Origin: Copromyces sp. CBS 386.78
Taxonomy: Eukaryota; Ascomycota; Sordariomycetes; Sordariales; Sordariaceae
Direction of reading: 5' to 3'
Length of the DNA: 64,000 bases
NCBI GenBank assembly: GCA_030685235.1
Contig: MU839134.1
Span: 62,001 to 126,000 of the forward strand
A program made the position numbers and the translations under genes. The first letter of the stretch is position 1. The number at the start of each line of letters is the position of its first letter. Shown in pieces: positions 56,880 to 64,000 of the stretch. The notes under the pieces are model-generated. The model saw nothing but the letters and a program-made list of their open reading frames with translations, was not told where the DNA came from and did no database searches.

Positions 56880-58010
56880 TTTTACCGCTACTAAAATAAT
56901 TTTTAACGCCGTTGCCGCCCTCTTCGTTAATAATACTACTTTTATTCGCAATATTATTTTTAAGAAGAGGTTCGACGGTAAGAAGGTCTCTAAATATTTT
57001 AAGCTATTCGAAGAAAAAATTGGAATTTATAAGTTCGGCGACGATGAATTTAAAATTATTATTTAATTTTAATATTGTAAAAAGGACTTTAAAAATATCG
57101 GTAAAAGTATTTTCCGCGACTTTAAGGCGAAGGGGATTTATATTTAGGACGAATTTGTTTAGCGGTTTAAGATAATTTATAAAATTAAAGACTTTAAATA
57201 GATTAATAGTATTTTTTTTATATTAAAGAAATTTTATACTAGGCGTATCCTTTATAAGAAAAATAAAATTATTAATACTATTTTTATTTAGTTAGCCTTA
57301 TTAATTTACTAATTTACTATAAATTAGTATAGTGCTAATTATAATACTATTAAGAGTTTTTACTGGAAATTGTATATTAATACTAAATATATAATTATTT
57401 CCTTCTTAAAGAAGTATAAAGACGATATTTATACTATAAAATAGATTAAATTCTCCTAAAAGTTGATTAAATTCGTAGTTAAATAGTTTAACGATTTAGA
57501 TACTAGTAAGCCTAATAATATTAATAGTAGTAAGGAGGAGATTTCTATTAAGAAGAATAAGTATAAAAATAAATAAATTATTAATATAGATTCTTCTTCT
57601 TTATTATTTAAAGAAGAAATTTCCGTAAAGGTTTCTGTTAAGAAGATTAGGACTAAAGTTAAAATTATAGTTAGGAACGGATTTAGTACTACCGAGGATA
57701 CTATAGAGAAATTAATCCGGTTAATAAAATAATTTGTAATCGTTTAGAATATTATTATTAACTATTAATTTTAATAAGCTGCTATCTTTAATACTCCCTT
57801 TTAACCTATTGCCTACTAACCGACCTAAATTTTGAATATTTATACTAACGCCGTTTAAATTAATTAAAATACGTTTATTAAAAGTAGAAGTAAAGGCTAT
57901 AAAGGATAGGGAAGAATAGGTCTATAGTAGTGCTACTATTGCGGAGAAATAGGGTATTACTTTACTACCTATCCCGAGAAGGATATTAATACCCGTTATA
58001 ATATTTTAAT
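56880..58010 (+). pseudogene. Gag remnant of element E with zinc knuckle
   Basis: The frame passes through RFDGKKVSKYFKLFEEKI, DISTSKPNN-like linker and Lys-rich segments. It ends in a CCHC knuckle reading C-Y-Y-C-G-E-I-G-Y-Y-F-T-T-Y-P (about 57930-57975), where the expected His and last Cys have become Tyr. The order matches Ty3/gypsy gag. Confidence 0.7.
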
Positions 58011-59369
58011 TTAAAAATTATATAATAAAAAGAAGTCTATATTTTCTACTACTTATAAAGGAATTATATTAGATTATAACGATTTTATTAATAGGAACCT
58101 CTTTAATTACGCTTATAACGCTAATACTTTTAATAAATTAATCCGCTCCCTTATAGCTTTAAGTCCCGAATATATTAATTATAAGGATTTTAAGAAGTAG
58201 GAATTTAATTATTAATAGTAGAAAAATACTAAGAATCCGCTATTCGTCCCGTTTTTCGAAATTCTTTTAAACTTTAAAGGTATTAAAGTACGCTAGAATT
58301 AAATTTAAACTTAGAAGAAATCCGGAGCCGCTATTAATTATAATACAACGGGGGTATTCGATAAATTATATAAATTTTCGTCCTTAATTAGCGACCGGGT
58401 AATTAGTATTTATATTATTTAGATCCGGCCAATTATCTTTATTCGGATTGAAGAAGTTACTAATAATAAAGAATAAATTTATACCCTTTAAAAGATTATA
58501 ATTGTAGCCGCTAATAAATTAAAGAGGCTTTGGATAGAAAACGTTATTTAAAGATCTACAATTATACTTCTTTTTTCTCATCCTTCTATATTAAGGGATA
58601 TTAATATTATATTTAAATAATTTAGTATAACTTTTAAAAATAAAGCCCGTACGTATAAATTTATTTTTACTTTTATATTAATATTAATATTATTAATAAT
58701 AAAAATAATATTAAAGAAGGTTTTTTTTATAATAAAGGAGGATAATATTAATTAATTCCCTATTAAGGAAGTTAAAATTAAGGATACTATTTTAGAAATA
58801 AAGGAGTAGAACCCTATAGTAATTAAATTTATAAATATTAAAATTATTTTTATTATTGAAAATATTATTTATAATAACCTTATTAACGCTAGAATTATTT
58901 ATAATTAGGTCGAATAATTTTCGGGCGTCCTTTATAATAAGGATAGAATTTTTAAGGTATAGTTTAAATATTACGGTAGTACTACTTTTAATAATAGTTC
59001 TAAAGTTAATAAATTCGTTCTTATTATATTAATAGGAGTTTAAATTAATAGTATATCCGTTAATAAGTAGGATTTTATAAAAATACTATTAATTAATTTT
59101 GTAGAGGTTATTAAACGAGGAGGAAATCTATTATTTGGTCGGTTTAATTTTAGCGAAGATATTTTTTCTATATTCGAATAGTAGAATTTTAGTAATTAGA
59201 AGAGGAGCGGATCCGTTCCTACTTAAATTATTTTACCTTACGATATTTTAGTATTAGCGATTAACTATATAAAATTTATTAATAAATCTTTTCTATTTAA
59301 AAGAAATATAACCCGTTTAATTCCTTTATTTACACTCTATATTTCTATTAAATATAAAAGAAGTAAGAA

Positions 59370-59430
59370 GGTTGTAATTCTTCTAAATATAGGGGTTAAA
59401 TATAATATTATTAATAAAATATTGGCTAAT
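59370..59430 (+). pseudogene. Retropepsin active-site region of element E
   Basis: The frame reads VVILLNIGVKYNIINKIL. The D-T/S-G active site has become N-I-G (59386-59394), consistent with RIP on both strands of the codons. The L-L-x-x-G-V-x-x-N-I-I pattern is typical of gypsy aspartic proteases. Confidence 0.75.
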
Positions 59431-60499
59431 AATTTAGGTCTTTAAAATATTTCTATTTAAATCGCTAATATTAATAGTAATAGAAGTAGGAGGGGATTCC
59501 TTGGTAAAACGTATAAAAAAGTCTATTTATTCAATAAAGGAAGAAAAATTTATTTCTTTATTACCGAATAAATTTTACCTAATTACGATATTATTTTAGG
59601 GCTACTATTTTTCTAGGATACTAACATTTATATAATTTATAATAAGGGAGGAAAGAATTATATAATTATAATTTTTAAAGGGGTAGTAATTTGCGCCGTA
59701 CTAGTTATTAATTTAGAAATTTTAAGGGAGGACCGATAGCGGGTTTAATTCCCCTATTATAATTGTATTTTCGAATATTTATAGAGAAAAGGAGGATTCG
59801 AAGATATAAAGAGGAGAGGTAATTAAATTGCTTAAGTAAATAGAATTTAAAGAGGATGATAAGTAGATTACGCCGTTGCTAAATATAATAGTTAATTAGT
59901 TATTAGATTTTTTATAAATAGAAAAGGACGGATATAAGGAATTGCGGGAGGTTTGGGGAAGGATTGTAAGAAATAATAAAGAGGAGGTATAGATTTTTAA
60001 ATAGGTTTATCGGCGTATAAAAAGGACTTTAGTAAAATTATTAAAGGAAGTTAGTATTTATAGGGAGGGGTTTTTTAAAGGAAAATTAAAGGTAATAGTA
60101 TAAATTTATATAATATATAAGCGGGCAAATTAGAAAGTTAATTTAATTAATAACGTAATTTCTAATAGTTTAAAATTAAATAAGGATTTAAATTAGAAAA
60201 TAAAGAGGTTAGAAGTAGTAAAGGAGCGGATCGCTAATTTATTTAAAAATTTCGGTTCGGAGTAGGATTAATATATTATTCTAAGGTTTATAGAATTAAT
60301 TTGTAGGTTAAAGTTAATAGAGGAGCAATTTTAAATTATATTTAAAAAGGTTTAAGATACTTTTAACGAAGGAGAAATTAAACTTTTTATTTATATTTTT
60401 TATAATAGGGAGTAAATTCTAGCTTAGCCTTTTATAGAGTATAGTAAATTATATTCCGATATTATTCCCCCTCAGTAAATCCATACTATCCTCTATTCC

Positions 60500-61900
60500 G
60501 CTTAGTAATTAAAATTTATTCTAATATTAAAAGCTTTCTATATTAAAGTATACAATTTATTAAAGGATAGGATTAAAAAAGGGATTTTAGAAGAAAACTA
60601 TATAGTATACTATAATAATTAGTTTCTAATTATAAAAAAGGATAGGGGTTTACGCTTAGTTAACGATATTTAAAAAATTAATAAAGTGATACTAAAAAAT
60701 ATTAACCTACTACCGAGTTATAAAGAATTTAGTAAAACCTTTAAAAGTTATAAAATAATATTTTTATTAGATTTCTTTTCTAAATACGATTAAATCCCTT
60801 TCGACGAAGCTAATTATAATATTACTACCTTTATAACCCCTTTCAATTTATTTCGGATAATTATTTTATTATAAGGAAGTACTAATTTTATTATATAATT
60901 TATAAGAATTATAATTCAAATGCTTTATAATTTAATCCCTAATATCTATTAATTATACTTCAATAATATTTATATTAAAGGACTTCGGTTAAATTATAGT
61001 AAAGAGTAAATCGGTATTAAGGGAATTAAGAAATATATATTAGAATATTTTATAAATATCGATAAAGTACTCTTTAATATAAAGTTAATTAAAAGAATAA
61101 TTATAATTATTAAATTATAATAATATTAAAGGGAAGTAATATTAATTAGGTATTTATATATATTTAAAGGGAGAATATTAAATAAGGATAAGGTTATTAA
61201 AATTAATAAGTAAATTTACTATAAGGAGGATCCTAATAAGAAAGGGAAGGGCGTAGAAGAGGTCTATTCCTTTTTAAGTATTATAGGGTATTATAGGATT
61301 TAGATTAAGGGTTTCGGTATTATTGCAATCCCCTTTTATACGTTAATAAAGAAAGGTATTAAATAATAATAAATTGAAAACGAATAATTCGCAATAGAAT
61401 ATTTTTAATATTTGGTTACTACGGTACTAATTTTCGCTATATTAATTTACGATAACGAATATTATAGGACAATTTATTTTATAGTAGACGTATTATTAGA
61501 AGGTTGGGGAGTAGTCCTAAAGTAAATCGGCCCTAACGGAAAAAAATATTTATATTGCTTTAAGAGTAGGATTTAGTCCGATATTAAAAAATATTATAAT
61601 ACTATAAAGAAGGAATTTCGGGGTCTTTTTTACGCTTTAAAATAATTAAGAAGGCAATTATTTAACGTTTATTTCGTTATTAAGATTAATATTATAGTTT
61701 TCGTTTATTAATTGAATAGTATTATTAGTAATACTTTTAAAGTACTATTAATATAATAAATCGTTTAGATTAAATTCTTTAATTTTGAGGTTAAATATAT
61801 CCTTGGTTCTAAGAATATAGTAGTTGACGGTTTATTTTGTAAATTACTAGGGCCTTCTAATTTATACGAGAAGGAATATAAGGAGGATATTAATAATTTT
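60500..61900 (+). pseudogene. Reverse transcriptase and RNase H remnant of element E
   Basis: Visible blocks are FSKYDQIPFDEANYN (with RIP stop), a Y-F-N-N active site (60956-60967, expected Y-x-D-D), YSFLSIIGYYRI, RTIYFIVDVLLEGWGVVLK (RNase H start), KEFRGLFYALK and FNFEVKYILGSKNIVVDGL. The order and spacing fit Ty3/gypsy pol. Confidence 0.85.
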
Positions 61901-62139
61901 ATTAATGTATAAATTTATTTTAATTAAGCTAATAAATTTAATGAGCCGATTTTGAAGGGAGATTGGTTAAAATAGTCGGAGGAGATTACTAGGTATTTAA
62001 TAACCTTTAAGATGTTTATACGTTTAAAGGGTATAGTTGTAAGATGCTAATTCTACAGTAACGCCTTTAAATTTATAGTTTAAAACGGTATTTTTTAATT
62101 GCGGTTAGCTATTTTAATATAAGTTCCTCGACGATTTAT

Positions 62140-63300
62140 TAATAATTTAAAGGAGAGCTAGTAGATTATAACCCGCTATTATAACGAGGTAGGTTATTGA
62201 AGCTATAAAAGAACGTATCGGCGTATTATTGAATATTATTATTAGAAGGGTATATATATTTAAATCGAGGAAATAATCCGCTCTTACCCTTAGTATTAAA
62301 TATTTAGCCCGGAATATTTTAAGAACGGCTACCGCTAATTTTATCCTAATTCCTATCCTTTTAGGAAATAAATATTAGATATTTAATACTTTTTAAAATT
62401 AAATAATAAAAAAATTCCCCTTTTAAAAGCCCGAAACGACTTTATAAGTTATATTAAAATAACCCTTCTTTTTAATATTATATTTACGAAGGTAAAAGTA
62501 TTCTTTAAACAATTATTCTTAAGGTAGGGATATTTTCTTATAATTTTAGTAAATAGCGGTCTAAAGTTCTAAAAAATTATAATAAAATATTTATTTTAAT
62601 TTAGGTTCCTTAAGGAGTATATTACGCCTTATAATTCTAGAGCTAATAATATAAATGAATAAAGGTATATAATAATCGCCTCCTTACTAATAAAAATAAT
62701 TGACGGTAAAGGTACCGATTAGAAAAAGTATTTCCCTTACGTCCTTTTCGCCGATTATATAATTATTAAAAGAAATTACGGATATATATTTTTCTAATTT
62801 ATATATAATTATAACCCTATTTCCCTTATTGAATTTAATTTATTATTATAGCGGGTTACTAACTAGAAAAACGATAATAAATAAATAATTAGGGAGGAAC
62901 TAATTTATATAATTATTAAAATATATAAAGATACTAAGTATAGGTTTATTTGGGTAGTTGAAAAAGTCCTTGTAATAAAGGAAGTAGTAGCTAACTACTG
63001 TAATAAGTAGGATTAACGAAAAATACAATTTAAGAACGCCTAAATCGAAATTAATAATTTAGTTTTAAAGTATAATAATATTCGTAGAATCGATATAAAT
63101 TTAGTACGGAAATTATTTTATCGTTAGTAGGGACTTTATTATATATATCGGATTTCCGCTTTAAAGAATATATATTATATTAATACTTTCGATAGAATAT
63201 TATTTAATAAGTTTATAAGCGTTAGAAGGATTAAAAAATTTATACCTAAGGATGGAATAATATTAGATATTGTAAATCCAAATTTAGGATTTAGAGGGGA
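62140..63300 (+). pseudogene. Integrase and C-terminal domain remnant of element E
   Basis: The N-terminal zinc-binding region lies near 62.16-62.30 kb. The C-terminal part reads INLVRKLFYR-stop-stop-GLYYIYR, then RRIKKFIPKDG (about 63.11-63.26 kb), which resembles the G-P-F/Y module and the R-L-K-x-F ending of gypsy integrases. RIP stops are frequent in between. Confidence 0.65.
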
Positions 63301-64000
63301 GTAGATTAGCCCTATAAAAAATATAAGGGAATTTAATTTAGAAGATAATAAATTAATCGTAGAAGAAATATTAGGGCGAATATTATAAGAAGAATTTATA
63401 TTTTAGGAGGTTAAAAAGAAAGAAAAGGAGAAAAAGAGGATACAGAGTATTACTTTTAAGGATAAGATAAAGTATAATTTTAAGAAATTAAAGATTAAAG
63501 TTATAATATTTAGGGGGAGGCTATTAGGAGAATAAGCTTCAACGGAAAATTGATTATTAATTATATTAATTTATACTTCGTCTATAGACGGATTTTTCCT
63601 TTATACTTTATTCGTTTTATTATTTATTTTTATTACTCTTTTTATTTTTCTTTTATTTTTATTTTATTTATATATTAATTAATTAAAGGAAGTTCCCATT
63701 AATTTTATAATATAAAATTCTTAATTTATTTTTTATGAAAGGGAATTATATTCTTAGGTAGGAATAGATTTAGACTAAATAATTAAAATATTAGTATTTT
63801 TATTATATATTATATTACCCTTTTCCCTTTTGTATTTTCTTTTTTCTTTTTTATTATTATTATAGTTTAGGTTTATTATTACGAAGGTAGTCAATTAGTA
63901 TTTACTTACTTTCGAAAGGAAGATTAAAATATTAAATAATTAGGTATAGATCCGTACTAAGGAAAGAAAATACTAAAGGAAGATTCTTATTTTATTATTA

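Larger units (their letters stand above)
55522..64000 (+). mobile_element. Ty3/gypsy retrotransposon, plus strand, RIP-mutated (element E)
   Basis: The element starts with TGTTGAG, followed by about 100 bp that retain TpG/CpA, a plausible LTR start. Plus-strand frames then give gag (about 56.8-58.0 kb), protease (59.37-59.42 kb), RT and RNase H (60.5-61.9 kb), integrase (62.1-63.3 kb) and a polypurine tract (about 63511-63520). All frames carry RIP stops. The 3' LTR is not recognised within the window. It seems to have inserted into element D. Confidence 0.75.

Noticed and set aside
1..64000. CRISPR array, tRNA or rRNA genes
   Set aside because: There are no regularly spaced short repeats, no recognisable cloverleaf and no rRNA segment. 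The organism is eukaryotic.

Overview
The window looks like a filamentous ascomycete chromosome, most likely Neurospora or a close Sordariales relative. A block of ordinary composition (about 15.9-35.26 kb) sits between two long AT-rich blocks (1-15.6 kb and 35.26-64 kb). In the AT-rich blocks CpA and TpG are almost absent and TpA is in excess. Former coding frames can still be followed there, but they are broken by TAA/TAG codons at expected Gln and Trp positions and show Asp to Asn, His to Tyr and Cys to Tyr changes. That is the signature of repeat-induced point mutation (RIP), a premeiotic process best known from Neurospora. The genus is an inference from this pattern and from the gene style; no marker gene is present.

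Left block (1-15.6 kb): a large plus-strand DNA transposon with a recognisable but dead transposase is split by a complete minus-strand Ty3/gypsy LTR retrotransposon at 5602-13850. That insertion has 234-bp LTRs, a 5-bp target duplication (ATAGG) and a polypurine tract. A G-rich minisatellite at 15.6-15.8 kb marks the edge of the gene island.

Gene island (15.9-35.26 kb): four intron-free genes are well supported. They are a serine/histidine-rich protein of unknown function (20062-21486, +), a type II membrane protein resembling five-bladed beta-propeller glycan enzymes (26539-28452, -), a multi-pass acyltransferase-3 protein (29520-30932, -) and a GT32 (Och1-like) glycosyltransferase with a charged coiled-coil tail (33143-34711, +). 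The last three are neighbours with predicted secretory-pathway membrane locations. They could act together on a surface or secreted glycan, but this is a hypothesis from proximity and family only. The long spacers at 16-19.7 kb and 21.5-26.5 kb hold no gene that I can support.

Right block (35.26-64 kb): it begins exactly at the 21-bp terminal inverted repeat of a 7.75-kb DNA transposon (35258-43004). Its transposase belongs to the same superfamily as the one in the left block. It is followed by a truncated Ty1/copia element (+), a Ty3/gypsy element (-), a second gypsy element (+) that appears to be cut by a third gypsy element (+), and then the window end. None of these elements has an intact reading frame. 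The best candidates for something little described are the TIR transposon family with its subterminal repeats and accessory ORF, the RIP mosaic between the two LTRs, and the three-gene glycan neighbourhood.
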